From contig JBILSZ010000003.1 of the NCBI GenBank assembly GCA_044371755.1, forward strand, positions 1 through 64,000: a stretch of 64,000 nucleotides of DNA, written 5' to 3'. Below the pieces are notes generated by a model, which was given only the letters and a program-made list of their open reading frames with translations, did not search any database and was not told the origin of the DNA. Source of the DNA: JAIXWP01 sp044371755 (GTDB lineage: Bacteria > Bacteroidota > Bacteroidia > Flavobacteriales_D > Sanyastnellaceae). Within the stretch, counting starts at the first letter, position 1; the number at the start of each line of letters is the position of its first letter. Below, in pieces: positions 23,983 to 34,300 of this stretch. A program made the translations under genes and the position numbers.

Positions 23983-26322
23983 GTGAAGCACGATTTATTA
24001 TCAGAATTGAACGAAGCACAGCGCGCGGCAGCCGCGCATGTCAATGGCGCTATGATGGTGATTGCAGGAGCGGGATCTGGCAAAACACGTGTTCTTGCCT
24101 ATCGCATTGCCCATTTGGTAAGCCAAGGAGTAGATCCTTTTAACATATTGGCATTGACATTTACCAATAAAGCAGCTCGGGAAATGAAAGATCGTATTGG
24201 TAAATTGGTAGGCGAAAGCGAGGCGCGCAATATTTGGATGGGCACCTTTCACTCCATATTCGCTCGAATTCTTCGCATAGAATGTCAAAAGATAAATTAC
24301 CCAAGAGATTTTACCATTTACGACACCACGGATGCGAAAAGTCTTGTGAAGGATATTATCAAAGAGATGAATCTCGACGATAAGATTTACAAGCCGGGTG
24401 TAGTTTATAATCGCATCAGTAGTTGCAAAAATAATTTGATTTCACCTGCTGATTATCTCAATGATGTGGACTTGGTGAGTGAAGATCGGCAGACAGGAAA
24501 GCCTAAAATGGGTGAGATATACGCGAAGTACGACATGCGTCTGTTCAAGTCTGGAGCTATGGACTTTGATGATTTATTATTCAAAACGAATGTGCTTCTT
24601 CGCGATTTTCCTGATGTGCTTCATCGCTACCAACACAAGTTTCAATTCATATTAGTAGACGAGTACCAGGATACTAATTTCGCGCAATACTTGATTGTAA
24701 AACAACTCGGAGCAGTTCATGAGAATGTATGTGTAGTGGGTGATGATGCTCAAAGTATCTATGCCTTTCGCGGCGCGAACATCCAGAATATTTTGAATTT
24801 CAGACGGGATTATCCTGAGTTCGCGATGTACAAGTTGGAACAAAACTATCGGAGTACACAAGTGATTGTGGAGGCGGCCAACAGTATCATTTCGAAGAAC
24901 AAGGATCAAATCAAAAAGAAAGTTTGGACCGAAAATGAGTTTGGCAATCCTATTAAGGTGCACAAAGCGATGACCGATAATGATGAAGGAAACTTTGTTG
25001 CCAATCAAATTTATGCCACCAAACAAGAAGTGAGCGCTGAGTTTAGCGATTTTGCGATTCTCTATCGCACCAACGCTCAGAGCCGTGCTTTCGAAGAAGC
25101 TTTGCGAAAGCTAAACATACCATACAGGATTTACGGTGGTTTGAGCTTTTATCAAAGAAAAGAGATCAAAGATCTTTTGGCGTATTTCCGTCTTACGTGC
25201 AATCCCAATGATGAAGAGGCATTAAAGCGAGTGATCAATTATCCAACAAGAGGAATAGGCAAAACCACGATTGATAAATTGGTGGTGGGCGCCGCTGAGA
25301 GGGAGATAAGCGTTTGGGATATGGTGCATCGCGCAAGTGAAGTAGGTATTAGTGGTGCCTCTCATAATAAGCTCGCAGAGTTTGTTACCATGATCAAGAG
25401 TTTTCAAGTCCAGCTGAATGTGATGAGTGCTTTTGATATTGGACATCACATTGCCAGCCATAGTGGGTTACTCAAGGATCTTTATGCAGACCGCACTCCT
25501 GAGGGCGTTGCTCGTTACGACAACATTCAAGAATTGCTCAATGGTATGAAGGAGTTTAGCGACAGAGAGAATCTTCAGAATCCCAATGGGCTGAACTCGC
25601 TGAGTGATTTTTTGATTGATGTTGCCTTGCTCACCGACGCGGATAATGATGATAAAAACGACAATAATAAAGTGAGCATGATGACTATTCACGGGGCAAA
25701 GGGACTGGAGTTTCCTTACGTGAATATTGTTGGAATGGAAGAAAATTTATTTCCAAGTCAGTTGTCACTGAATTCTCGAGAGGAGATGGAGGAGGAGCGA
25801 AGATTGTTTTATGTGGCATTGACACGCGCTGAAAAGAAGGCGACATTAAGTTATGCCTTGAGTCGTTATCGCTGGGGACAATTGAGCTATTGCGAGCCTT
25901 CACGGTTTATTGAGGAGATTGACGAACAGTATTTGGAATTACCACGATTGGAGCCCAGTAGATCTCCTCAACCCAAAATTGATTTTTCGCGCGAGCGTTC
26001 AGGATTTGGCGGCAGTAATTCACTATCAGACTTTAATGCTCCAAAGCCCCGGCAGAAAGATGTTTTTGCTCCCGAACCAAAAACACCAGCAGCTCCGCCG
26101 TCCAACTTTAAAAAAGTAAGTACTACTCAGGCTCCTTTATTTGAGACGCCCTCGGATCAGAGCGAGATTATAGTGGGAGCCGAGGTTATGCATGAGAAAT
26201 TTGGAAAAGGAAAGGTTTTGCAATTAGAAGGCGAGCATCCCGATGCCAAGGCTACCATATTTTTTCCAGCGGCTGGACAAAAACAATTATTGTTGAAGTT
26301 TGCTAAATTGAAGGTTTTGTAG
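23983..26322 (+). CDS. UvrD/PcrA-type superfamily 1A DNA helicase
   Basis: ATP-driven 3'-5' helicase used in nucleotide excision or mismatch repair and removal of blocked forks. The 779-residue protein starts at the GTG 23983 (KHDLLSELNEAQRAAA). Motifs in order: Q motif LNEAQRAA, Walker A AGAGSGKT, TFTNKAAREMK, DFDDLLF, the DEYQDTNFAQY motif II, GDDAQSIYAFRGA motif III, EQNYRST motif IV, and the C-terminal TIHGAKGLEFPYVNIVG and FYVALTRAE. The C-terminal about 120 residues are a disordered linker plus a Tudor-like tail (VGAEVMHEKFGKGKVL), as in PcrA. An earlier GTG at 23923 would add 20 residues and is less likely. Confidence 0.95.
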   Translation: MKHDLLSELNEAQRAAAAHVNGAMMVIAGAGSGKTRVLAYRIAHLVSQGVDPFNILALTFTNKAAREMKDRIGKLVGESEARNIWMGTFHSIFARILRIECQKINYPRDFTIYDTTDAKSLVKDIIKEMNLDDKIYKPGVVYNRISSCKNNLISPADYLNDVDLVSEDRQTGKPKMGEIYAKYDMRLFKSGAMDFDDLLFKTNVLLRDFPDVLHRYQHKFQFILVDEYQDTNFAQYLIVKQLGAVHENVCVVGDDAQSIYAFRGANIQNILNFRRDYPEFAMYKLEQNYRSTQVIVEAANSIISKNKDQIKKKVWTENEFGNPIKVHKAMTDNDEGNFVANQIYATKQEVSAEFSDFAILYRTNAQSRAFEEALRKLNIPYRIYGGLSFYQRKEIKDLLAYFRLTCNPNDEEALKRVINYPTRGIGKTTIDKLVVGAAEREISVWDMVHRASEVGISGASHNKLAEFVTMIKSFQVQLNVMSAFDIGHHIASHSGLLKDLYADRTPEGVARYDNIQELLNGMKEFSDRENLQNPNGLNSLSDFLIDVALLTDADNDDKNDNNKVSMMTIHGAKGLEFPYVNIVGMEENLFPSQLSLNSREEMEEERRLFYVALTRAEKKATLSYALSRYRWGQLSYCEPSRFIEEIDEQYLELPRLEPSRSPQPKIDFSRERSGFGGSNSLSDFNAPKPRQKDVFAPEPKTPAAPPSNFKKVSTTQAPLFETPSDQSEIIVGAEVMHEKFGKGKVLQLEGEHPDAKATIFFPAAGQKQLLLKFAKLKVL

Positions 26323-26333
26323 CCCATTGTGGT

Positions 26334-26341
26334 TATATTTG
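26334..26341 (+). promoter_or_regulatory. Predicted -7 box TATATTTG for DUF4290-HupE
   Basis: Exact TAnnTTTG match, 52 nt before the ATG at 26394. Confidence 0.5.
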
Positions 26342-26393
26342 CCCTATAGCGCATGAAGACAGCGCAGTCTAATTTTAATTTTATACTCCAAGT

Positions 26394-27071
26394 ATGTCGG
26401 AGACAATTAACGAAGTATTATTATTTCAACCTTACAATAGCAATCGACCTGATTTGATTATTCCTGAGTACGGGAGAAATATTCAGAAGATGGTCGAATA
26501 TGCAGCAACCATCGAGGATAGAGAAGAGCGCAATCGTTGTGCTAAAGCTATTCTTTCAGTGATGGGACAGTTGTTTCCTTACCTCAGAGACATCGAAGAT
26601 TTTAATCATAAACTCTGGGATCATTTGTACATCATGTCCAAATTCGAATTGGATGTGGATTCAAGTTATCCAATTCCCAATCCAGAAGAATTAGACGCGC
26701 CTCCTGGACGGATGAGATACCCCAAAGGCGATGTACGTTTTGGTCACTACGGAAGATACGTAGAAAGAATGATCGAGAAATGCCTCAGCATGGAGGAAGG
26801 TGAAGAAAGACAGGCTTTTTCGATAGCTATCGCAAACTTGATGAAACAAAATTCGCTCAACTGGAATCGAAATACGGTTACGGATGATGTAATCTTGAAA
26901 GATCTCACGCTCTTGAGCGGAGGTAAGATAAAACTCGAAGGAGCGATTGAGCTTCACGCGGTAAAGACAATTCAAGGCAATAAGTTTCAAGATTTCGAGG
27001 CCGATAATTTCCGCAAAAACAAGCACAAGAATTTTAAGCCGAAGAAAAAAATGTTCAAGAAGCATAAATAA
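26394..27071 (+). CDS. DUF4290 domain-containing protein
   Basis: The 225-residue cytoplasmic protein belongs to a Bacteroidota-restricted family of unknown function. Visible features are the conserved N-terminal LLFQPYNSNRPDLIIPEYGRN, a helical body with REERNRCAKAILSVMGQLFPYLRD, a second similar block around RYVERMIEKCLSMEEGEERQ (about 120-140) suggesting an internal duplication, and a strongly basic tail (KNKHKNFKPKKKMFKKHK). The tail could contact nucleic acid. It is followed 12 bp later by the HupE-like gene. No function is proposed. Confidence 0.8.
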   Translation: MSETINEVLLFQPYNSNRPDLIIPEYGRNIQKMVEYAATIEDREERNRCAKAILSVMGQLFPYLRDIEDFNHKLWDHLYIMSKFELDVDSSYPIPNPEELDAPPGRMRYPKGDVRFGHYGRYVERMIEKCLSMEEGEERQAFSIAIANLMKQNSLNWNRNTVTDDVILKDLTLLSGGKIKLEGAIELHAVKTIQGNKFQDFEADNFRKNKHKNFKPKKKMFKKHK

Positions 27072-27083
27072 CATTTACGCTTT

Positions 27084-27638
27084 ATGAATGAATTGCTCGA
27101 GGGATTTAGGCACATCACTGATTTCGGTGGCTATGACCATATGCTCTTCATCTTAGCCATGGCGGCGCCATTCACAATTAGTGATTGGAAAAAGCTTTTG
27201 ATTTTAGTGACAGCTTTTACCATTGGTCATAGCCTCACACTTGCACTTTCTGCTTCTAGTATAATCAAGTTCAATTCCGGATTGATAGAATTATTGATAC
27301 CAATTACAATATTCATCACAGCCGCGTCCAACGTGCTTTACAAGGATTTGAAAGATTTGAAATGGAGGTATCTCATTACTCTTGGATTTGGTCTAATACA
27401 CGGAATGGGTTTTTCATCCTATTTCAGAATGATGTATGAGGGCAATTCAAATTGGATTGCACAATTGTTTCTTTTCAATTGTGGGGTGGAGATAGGACAA
27501 CTTCTCGTTTTAGGTCTAATCATGTTGTTGGGTGTTTTGGCTACCTCAGCGCTAAAGGTGGAAAAAAGGAAATGGGCGATTGGGCTCTCCGTGATAGCAG
27601 CAATAATATCCGGATATTTGATTTTAGATAAATTTTGA
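27084..27638 (+). CDS. HupE/UreJ-family membrane protein
   Basis: The 184-residue protein has about six membrane helices. Family landmarks are GGYDHMLFILAMAAPF (14-29) with His18, TIGHSLTLALSA with a second His, and GLIHGMGFSSYFRMM. HupE/UreJ relatives are nickel or cobalt permeases, and the histidines fit metal coordination. This short Bacteroidota branch has not been tied to a metal and there are no urease or hydrogenase genes in the window, so the metal is unknown. Start ATG 27084. Confidence 0.8.
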   Translation: MNELLEGFRHITDFGGYDHMLFILAMAAPFTISDWKKLLILVTAFTIGHSLTLALSASSIIKFNSGLIELLIPITIFITAASNVLYKDLKDLKWRYLITLGFGLIHGMGFSSYFRMMYEGNSNWIAQLFLFNCGVEIGQLLVLGLIMLLGVLATSALKVEKRKWAIGLSVIAAIISGYLILDKF

Positions 27639-27666
27639 TTCTAAATGAGTTAAGTTTATAATTTTG
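27634..27666 (+). promoter_or_regulatory. Bacteroidota-type promoter for yidD
   Basis: TTTG (27634-27637), 21 nt spacer, TAATTTTG (27659-27666). Predicted to drive yidD, the lipoprotein gene and hemB. Confidence 0.65.
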
Positions 27667-27683
27667 CGGCGTAATTCGAACCT

Positions 27684-27938
27684 TTGAAAAAGCTTTTTGT
27701 TTTTCCCATTCGGATTTATCAAGTACTGATATCTCCTTTGCTTGGAAGTAATTGCAGGCATTTTCCCACTTGCAGCGAATATGCTAAGGAGGCGATTGAG
27801 GAATGGGGGCCCTTGAAGGGAATGTGGATGGGCATGAAGCGAATTGCAAAATGCCATCCTTGGGGCACCTCAGGGATAGATTTAGTACCCAAAAAAGAGA
27901 AACCAATAAATAAAAATAGCAATGAAAACGTCAGTTAA
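27684..27938 (+). CDS. yidD: Membrane-protein insertion efficiency factor YidD
   Basis: Small protein associated with YidC-dependent membrane insertion. The 84-residue product starts at TTG 27684. It has the YidD core: RIYQVLISPLLGSNCRHFPTCSEYAKEAIEEWGPLKG with both conserved Cys, an amphipathic helix, and CHPWGTSGIDLVP. Bacteroidota copies are often apart from rpmH/rnpA/yidC, as here. It overlaps the next gene by 17 bp. Confidence 0.95.
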   Translation: MKKLFVFPIRIYQVLISPLLGSNCRHFPTCSEYAKEAIEEWGPLKGMWMGMKRIAKCHPWGTSGIDLVPKKEKPINKNSNENVS

Positions 27939-28380
27939 AATCTTTTCTTTCTTTTTTACAGTAGCCGTATTAGTGGCTTGTTCAAGTGCTGAGAGCGAAC
28001 AGTTGAAGCAAGCGCGTACCATTCAAGAAACCATGATAAAGTCTAAAGGAAACCTAGACTCTTTGGTTGATTTAAAAATGAATGAGCTGAGTGCGAAGGT
28101 TACTGAAATGAGCGCAGACTCTACGCTTGCCACTGATTCGTTGAAAGCAGCTACCTACGGTTCAGTTAAGACACAGTTGAGCGATATTGAAATGCTCAAG
28201 TCAAAGTTGACCGATTGGATGAGCAGTGTGAAAATGTTACCTTCATTAGAAGATATGGCAAAAGGAGCTGAAAATCCTTTTGGTGATGGAGCTAAGGATC
28301 AAGATATTTTGAAGTCTATTCAAGACAATCAAAAGCAATTTGAGGAATTGAAATCAGAAATTGAAACAGCAATTCAATAA
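27922..28380 (+). CDS. Helical lipoprotein, hypothetical
   Basis: The 152-residue protein has a lipobox (AVLVACSS, acceptor Cys20). The remainder is almost entirely helix-forming with heptad-like spacing (KQARTIQETMIKSKGNLDSLVDLKMNEL and QDNQKQFEELKSEIETAIQ), so it probably forms a coiled coil in the periplasm. No family is recognised. It is wedged between yidD (17 bp overlap) and hemB (stop and start share one base), so it is certainly cotranscribed with them. Function unknown. Confidence 0.75.
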   Translation: MKTSVKIFSFFFTVAVLVACSSAESEQLKQARTIQETMIKSKGNLDSLVDLKMNELSAKVTEMSADSTLATDSLKAATYGSVKTQLSDIEMLKSKLTDWMSSVKMLPSLEDMAKGAENPFGDGAKDQDILKSIQDNQKQFEELKSEIETAIQ

Positions 28381-29351
28381 TGAATATTCGACCAAGACGC
28401 AATCGCAAGTCTAAGGTAATAAGAGATATGGTAAGGGAAACGCAAGTTTCCCTTACTGATTTAATATATCCTCTTTTCCTCGTAGATGGCTTCGATAAGA
28501 AGATTGAAATAAAATCCATGCCTGGCATTTTCCGATGGAGTCTGGATAATCTTTTAATCGAAATTGAGGAATGTGTGGGCTTAGGGTTAAATGCATTTGT
28601 ACTTTTTCCTGCCGTTGATGACGCACATAAGGACACCGAAGCCTCGTATAGTTGGAGTGATGACAATTTCTATTTGAAAGCTATTAGAGAAATCAAGCAG
28701 CGTTTTCCGGAAGTTGTTTTAATGAGCGATGTGGCAATGGATCCCTATAGCAGCGATGGACATGATGGGCTGGTTAGAAATGGTGTTATTGTCAACGATG
28801 AGACGCTACCAATTTTGGGAAGAATGGCGGTGAAGCAAGCGGAAGCGGGCATCGACATCATTGGCCCTAGCGATATGATGGATGGCCGCGTAGGCTATAT
28901 TCGAGAGTCGCTTGATGAAGCAGGTTATACCGATGTGAGCATCATGTCTTATACAGCGAAGTATGCGAGCGCCTATTATGGACCATTTAGAGAGGCACTC
29001 GATAGTGCGCCAAAGAGTGGTGACAAAAAGACCTATCAGATGGATCCCGCAAACAAGATGGAAGCCTTGCGCGAACTAATGTTGGATACAGAGGAGGGAG
29101 CTGATTTTGTAATGGTTAAACCAGCTCTTTGTTATCTCGACGTGATTGCATTGATCAAATCGAACACAGAGCTACCTGTTGCCGCTTATAATGTCAGTGG
29201 GGAATACGCGATGTTAAAAGCAGCAGGTGAGAAAGGTTGGGTAGATTATAACCGTGCGATGCCCGAGATGTTATTGAGCATTAAGCGCGCCGGTGCTGAT
29301 GTTATACTCACCTATTTTGCGAAAGAATTCGCACTGATGCAAAAGAGCTAG
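28380..29351 (+). CDS. hemB: Delta-aminolevulinic acid dehydratase (porphobilinogen synthase)
   Basis: Condenses two 5-aminolevulinates to porphobilinogen. The 323-residue TIM barrel has the two active-site lysines in SYTAKYASAYYGPFREAL and FVMVKPALCYLD. The metal loop reads DVAMDPYSSDGHDGLV, with Asp where the zinc enzymes have Cys; this points to a magnesium-dependent (non-zinc) enzyme. The start ATG overlaps the preceding stop (TAATG). It ends in a shared bidirectional terminator. The other hem genes are 20 kb upstream on the other strand. Confidence 0.97.
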   Translation: MNIRPRRNRKSKVIRDMVRETQVSLTDLIYPLFLVDGFDKKIEIKSMPGIFRWSLDNLLIEIEECVGLGLNAFVLFPAVDDAHKDTEASYSWSDDNFYLKAIREIKQRFPEVVLMSDVAMDPYSSDGHDGLVRNGVIVNDETLPILGRMAVKQAEAGIDIIGPSDMMDGRVGYIRESLDEAGYTDVSIMSYTAKYASAYYGPFREALDSAPKSGDKKTYQMDPANKMEALRELMLDTEEGADFVMVKPALCYLDVIALIKSNTELPVAAYNVSGEYAMLKAAGEKGWVDYNRAMPEMLLSIKRAGADVILTYFAKEFALMQKS

Positions 29352-29356
29352 ATAAA

Positions 29357-29387
29357 AAAAACGCCTGAGAATCAGGCGTTTTTTATT
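29357..29387. terminator. Bidirectional terminator between hemB and HIT gene
   Basis: ACGCCTGA pairs with TCAGGCGT (29361-29379) with a GA-rich loop. A-run on the left and T-run on the right serve both strands. The HIT stop codon lies inside the stem. Confidence 0.9.
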
Positions 29388-29761
29388 TCTTCTGAAAGTT
29401 GAGCGAACTCTTCTTGCGTCATTTTGATTCTTTCTTTTTGAAAATTGAGATCGCCAATACTATTCATGGGAATGAGATGAATATGTGCATGAGGCACTTC
29501 CAAACCGACCACAGCTACTCCTACTTTGATGCAGGGCACTACTTTCTTTATCTTTTTTGCTACCTCTTTTGCAAAAACGTGGATATCGCTCATCATTTGG
29601 TCATCTAAATCGAAGTAATAATCTACCTCTTTTTTAGGAATAACTAGGCAATGTCCTTTGGCTACAGGTAATATATCGAGGAATGCCAAGAATTTATCGT
29701 TTTCTGCAATCTTGTAACAAGGAATTTCTCCTGATATTATTTTAGAAAAAATGGTAGCCAT
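29372..29761 (-). CDS. HIT-family nucleotide hydrolase
   Basis: The 129-residue histidine-triad protein has the catalytic HAHIHLIPM (about residues 95-103) and the N-terminal FSKIISGEIPCYKIAEND of the HINT/Hit branch. It hydrolyses nucleoside phosphoramidates or dinucleotides; the exact substrate is unknown. It follows greA with a one-base overlap (TAATG), so the pair is coupled. The stop codon lies in the terminator stem shared with hemB. Confidence 0.93.
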   Translation of the reverse strand: MATIFSKIISGEIPCYKIAENDKFLAFLDILPVAKGHCLVIPKKEVDYYFDLDDQMMSDIHVFAKEVAKKIKKVVPCIKVGVAVVGLEVPHAHIHLIPMNSIGDLNFQKERIKMTQEEFAQLSEEIKNA

Positions 29762-30237
29762 TATCGATTGATATCCATGATCTCCAACTTCAATTTTCCA
29801 GCGGGCACTTGAACTTCGGCGACATCGCCTACTTTTTTACCCAAAAGACCCTTTCCGATAGGAGAGTCTACTGAGATTTTTTTCTCTGCAAGGTTGGCTT
29901 CGTTTTCAGCTACCAAGGTATACTCGAGGACGGCGTTGTTATTGAGATTTTTGATCTTGACTTTTGAAAGGATAAACACCTTGGAGTTATCTACTTGTGA
30001 TTCATCGACGAGTCTTGCATTGGCCACGAGGTCCTCCATTTTGGCAATGCGTGCTTCGAGATGGCCTTGAGCTTCTTTTGCAGCATCATATTCAGCATTT
30101 TCTGAAAGGTCACCCTTATCACGAGCTTCCGCTATTTGCGCGGATATTTTGGGGCGTTCAACCGTCTTAAGTTGGTGAAGCTCTTCTTTGAGTTTTTTAA
30201 GTCCTTCGGCGGTGTAGTATGCTACTTGTGATGCCAT
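29761..30237 (-). CDS. greA: Transcription elongation factor GreA
   Basis: Rescues backtracked RNA polymerase by stimulating transcript cleavage. At 158 residues it is the standard length. The N-terminal coiled coil carries the acidic tip (RDKGDLSENAEYDAAKEAQG, about 40-60), and the C-terminal FKBP-like domain includes SPIGKGLLGKKVGDVAEVQVPAG. It is the upstream partner of the HIT gene. Confidence 0.97.
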   Translation of the reverse strand: MASQVAYYTAEGLKKLKEELHQLKTVERPKISAQIAEARDKGDLSENAEYDAAKEAQGHLEARIAKMEDLVANARLVDESQVDNSKVFILSKVKIKNLNNNAVLEYTLVAENEANLAEKKISVDSPIGKGLLGKKVGDVAEVQVPAGKLKLEIMDINR

Positions 30238-30262
30238 GGTCTTGAGTTATTAATGAATGTTA

Positions 30263-30295
30263 CTAAAAAAGAGAGAACCCCAAAAAGGGGTTCTC
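30263..30295 (-). terminator. Rho-independent terminator after the PorV/PorQ gene
   Basis: GAGAACCCC (30273-30281) pairs with GGGGTTCTC (30287-30295). On the minus strand it is followed by CTTTTTT. It ends the TonB receptor locus transcript. Confidence 0.85.
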
Positions 30296-30320
30296 AACAC
30301 AACAAAGATATAAAATATTC

Positions 30321-31346
30321 TTATAGGGTAATATGCAATCCAATGCTATGCACTCCATTGAATGGATTGGTAGCGCGATAGCTGTAGTCGAGACCGATGT
30401 TAGAGCCATTTTGTCCAAATGGTACTTGAATGGTTCCACCGAAGCTTGGTCCAGTAAAAACTGTTGCTTTTTCTCCAACTCCGACTTCAGTTACATAACC
30501 TCCACGAAGGAAGAAGCGCTCACGGAATGCGAATTGCGCTCCAGCAGCTAATTGGTCACGAGTGAATGAGTTGGAAGTAAATTGTCCGTCTGCAGTGAGT
30601 TTCATTTTATCTCCAAAAATAAAATCATATGCAAAGCCAACGTTGACTAGAGAAGGCATTTCGAATCTTTCAGAGCGTTGCTCCACAGTAAGGCTCGTTC
30701 CATTGGTTGGGATGGTAGCGGCAATGCTAAGACCATCACCGTTGTAACGCATAGGAGGGCCAACGTTGCGAAGAGCTATACCGAAGCGAACATTGTCCTT
30801 TTCACCAGTTACATAACGAATCCCTGCATCGAAGGAGAATCCTTGTGAGCGAACGTTGTAAATGGCTTCTGAGATCATTCGTACGGTAAGACCGCCGTAG
30901 ATACTATTCGAAAAGCCCTTAGCATAGGAAAGAGCAATGTTGGTATAGTTAGGAGAAAATGTACCAATTCCGCCCTCTGGAAGATCTTCAGTGGTAATTT
31001 CAAGATCTCCAAAGTTCATGTTGGCTACAGATATACCAAGCGCACCTGTTTCACCTACTTTTTGTCCCAATCCAAAGGCATTCAAACGGATGCCAGTGCC
31101 AACTAGGTAATTGGTATTGGTAAACAATACTTCCGTTTTTCTGGTGAAAGCTAGACCTGCCACGTTGAGGAACGAGGCTTCGATACCATTGATGGAGGCC
31201 ATTGAAGCTCCTGCCATGCCCGACGTTCTAGCCCATGGATTCACCAAAAGATGCCCAGCGCCAGCAGACCCTGCACGATCTGGATTACCAGCCAAGGCTG
31301 TTACGGACATAAAGGCCGCTACTACTATGATTGAAAGCTTTTTCAT
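30321..31346 (-). CDS. PorV/PorQ-family outer-membrane protein
   Basis: The 341-residue exported protein has a signal peptide (MKKLSIIVVAAFMSVTALA). The family N-terminal block GAGHLLVNPWARTSGMAGASMASINGIEASFLNVAGLAF (about 30-68) is followed by regular beta-strand pairs to the C-terminal HSIGLHITL. It is the third gene of the locus after the TonB receptor and the 1430-residue exported protein. That arrangement suggests it helps export or anchor the large upstream product, as PorV does for T9SS cargo, but this is inference. A second, only distantly similar family member lies at 4450. Confidence 0.85.
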   Translation of the reverse strand: MKKLSIIVVAAFMSVTALAGNPDRAGSAGAGHLLVNPWARTSGMAGASMASINGIEASFLNVAGLAFTRKTEVLFTNTNYLVGTGIRLNAFGLGQKVGETGALGISVANMNFGDLEITTEDLPEGGIGTFSPNYTNIALSYAKGFSNSIYGGLTVRMISEAIYNVRSQGFSFDAGIRYVTGEKDNVRFGIALRNVGPPMRYNGDGLSIAATIPTNGTSLTVEQRSERFEMPSLVNVGFAYDFIFGDKMKLTADGQFTSNSFTRDQLAAGAQFAFRERFFLRGGYVTEVGVGEKATVFTGPSFGGTIQVPFGQNGSNIGLDYSYRATNPFNGVHSIGLHITL

Positions 31347-31385
31347 AAGCATATATTCTATCTGAAATCTCTTGTTTTTTAAATA

Positions 31386-34300
31386 TTAGAAACGATCCAA
31401 GTCAACTGGTCTCATTACACCGAACCATTTCAAAATCTTTTCTCCAACACCGGGCACCTCAATATGGATGATATAAGTACCGCTGGCAATAGGAATGTTC
31501 TTTTCATTTTTCAAATCCCAATCCAATGAAGTAGTAGGATCTGCTTTTCTGAATTGTCTAACTCTAGTGCCATTCATATCGAATATCGAAATAGTACAAG
31601 TCTGTGGCAGATTGGTGATCTTCACACGGTTGTCAAGCTTTCCTGTTTCGTATGTACTGAATGCATAATATGGATTTGGTACCACATTGATTTCATTCAG
31701 CTCATCTTCTAAGGCTTCACCAGTGAGGATGGTAGGATTAAATCCTTTCGTAGTAAAGCGATACAAGTTTCTCCAGCCATTGGTAGCACCATTTTGTTCT
31801 GGATTATTAAGAGTAGCGCTTGTCGAAGACCATCTCTTATAAGGACGAGATACACGAATACTTACACGAGCCTCATTAGGAATCAATCCTTGCTCTACGC
31901 TCAAGAAAGGCACTTGATCATTGATTTTAATAGCAGAACCAATCCATGAACATGAAGCCCAAAGGGTCTTGTAAGCTGTCAAGCCACCAGATGTAGGTGT
32001 GAGCGCTCCATTAAAATTGGTAGTACTCGCAATGTTATAGAATGTTTGTCCTTGGTCATAACGAGGCATTAAAGTCAAGTTACTGCTTGGTATTTGTTCA
32101 AACGCAGAATTGCGGAATACAAAGATCCAGTGTTGGCCACCAAAGAAATTCTGGGTACCATCAGGACTTGTGAAGTTACTGGTTGGATTCCAGATCATAT
32201 CACGACCATTTTCACTTGCCAACCATGAGTCTTCACCAAAAGCCATATTCAATCGCTCACCTGTGTGAATATCGATAGCATATCCTGGGAACCATCCCAT
32301 ACCAGTAGGTTGGAGACCATTCAATGTACCATCGGCATCATTATAGCCTTCTTGACCAGCTCTTCTTCCGTTTTTATCTACAGAAGGAGCGCGGCGCAAT
32401 TGATTTTTCACGAAGCGATCTGATAGAGAGAATCCTTGAGCCAAAGCAGGGTCGGATTGCATCTCCAAGACAGGACAGCGGGTCCACTTTGATTTGTCAG
32501 AGGTGAATACTACATCGATGCTGTTGAGGCGGTCTAGACGAGCCATTGGACGAGCAGTATTGGTAATCGCCAAAGGAGTGCTCTGCCATATTGATCCGAT
32601 CGGGTCAGTAGAGGAGCGGTTATAATTCGTCATACTGACCAAACCAAGAAGAGGTGCTGCGTTGTTTGCGTATGTGGTAACGTTGTTAACAGTATTACTT
32701 TGTGAGTAAGAGGCTAACGCATAAGGAGCCCAAGTTCCGAAAACTATGTCTTCAAAGATTTGATCTGGATCGGCTGCTGGTAAATCTAATCCGAGGTTAT
32801 TCAAATAGTTGAGGTTATAATCTGCGTAAAGATTTTCATCAAACGTGCCTTCTGAGTCTACCCCATCTGAACCAGAACGAATCCAGTTAAATGAAGTTTG
32901 ACCATCTTCATCAGGAATCCCAAATAGCCAAGCGCTGCTTGGATTTGCATAGGAAATGGTAGAAGTAATAATTTCAGGAATATCAGAAGGATAATCATCG
33001 CTCACAATTGGAGAACGATATTCACCCCAATTCACAGCAATTCCATAATCCAAGATCACGTCTTCACTCGCTACACGGTATGATTTGTAGTGAGGTATCA
33101 CATCACCATTGGTGAGGTTGGTAAGCTGCCAGAACAATGAGTCTGGGTTGGTTTCATTGAAATCAGTGTCACCAGTGAGCTTTAATTCCCATTCAGCGTC
33201 TTGAACGCGAAGTGGGTCAATAACGATTACGCTCACAGGACTTGCACCACCAACATAGGTCGGAGTGAGATCCACACCATCCTCAAGAATGGTCGCCTCT
33301 GACTCTGGAGTTAAGAAAGTGAAGAGACTACCACTACCCTGACCTTCAATTTGTGTAAGTGGAATGCCTTGTCCGTATGCAGCATTCTGAACAATACCGT
33401 TCATTGGAGCTCTTGGAATACCAGTAATAACAGGGATTTCACCAGATGCAGCCTTACGAGAAGAGATAAATGCTCTTGACTGACCATTCCTGCTTACTGG
33501 ATTGTACTCTAGGTAATTGTTATAACCGTAGGCAATCGCCATGAAGTAGTAGGTCTTATGATTGATGAGCGTATTTTGACCTTGAGCAAACGCGTCGGTT
33601 GTAATGCGTATTGAGCGAGTGATACCTTCATCGGCACCATTTACTTTTAAAGTTGGCACAATCAATTCGGTAGCTGCCTGGAATTCATAGTTAACGATAT
33701 CGGAAACGCCGTTAGCAACATCAGTTTCGAAAATGAGACGAGCCTTTGAAGGATCTTCAAGTTCTTCTGGACCAACTTCCGCATTGGCAAGTTGATACAC
33801 GAGATAACCTTCGAAAGCATATGAACGTTGCGCCTCTGTGAAAGTAAGACCAAGTGAATTGATGGACTCTGGAATAGAAGCATCAAATTCTGAATAACCT
33901 TCTAAATAGTTATTGCTAACTGTGTTTTCGTTTGAAAGCATGAGGATAAGCTCATTTTCCAACTCTCTTACTGATACATCTGGAGCATCAGGTCCTGATA
34001 CAAGTTCAAAGCAGTTGTCAAACAAAGCTTGGGCTTTATCGTCAGCATCTTTCAACAAGTTTACAGAAGCTCTAGCATCTCCTTGGAAACTACGTGCCCA
34101 AACCACACCAACGGTGATGTTGTTATAGTCACCAGGCTCAAGGGTGAATGGACCAGCAGACTGAATGAAGCGGCGGTCACCTGATGGGTTATTAGAAGTT
34201 TCTTCTGACCAAGTTGGCATTGGAATACCATTGGTTCCCCAGTTTAAAGGATCCGTATCGCTAGGGAACATATAGCCAGCCTCCACGGTAGTTACGCCAG

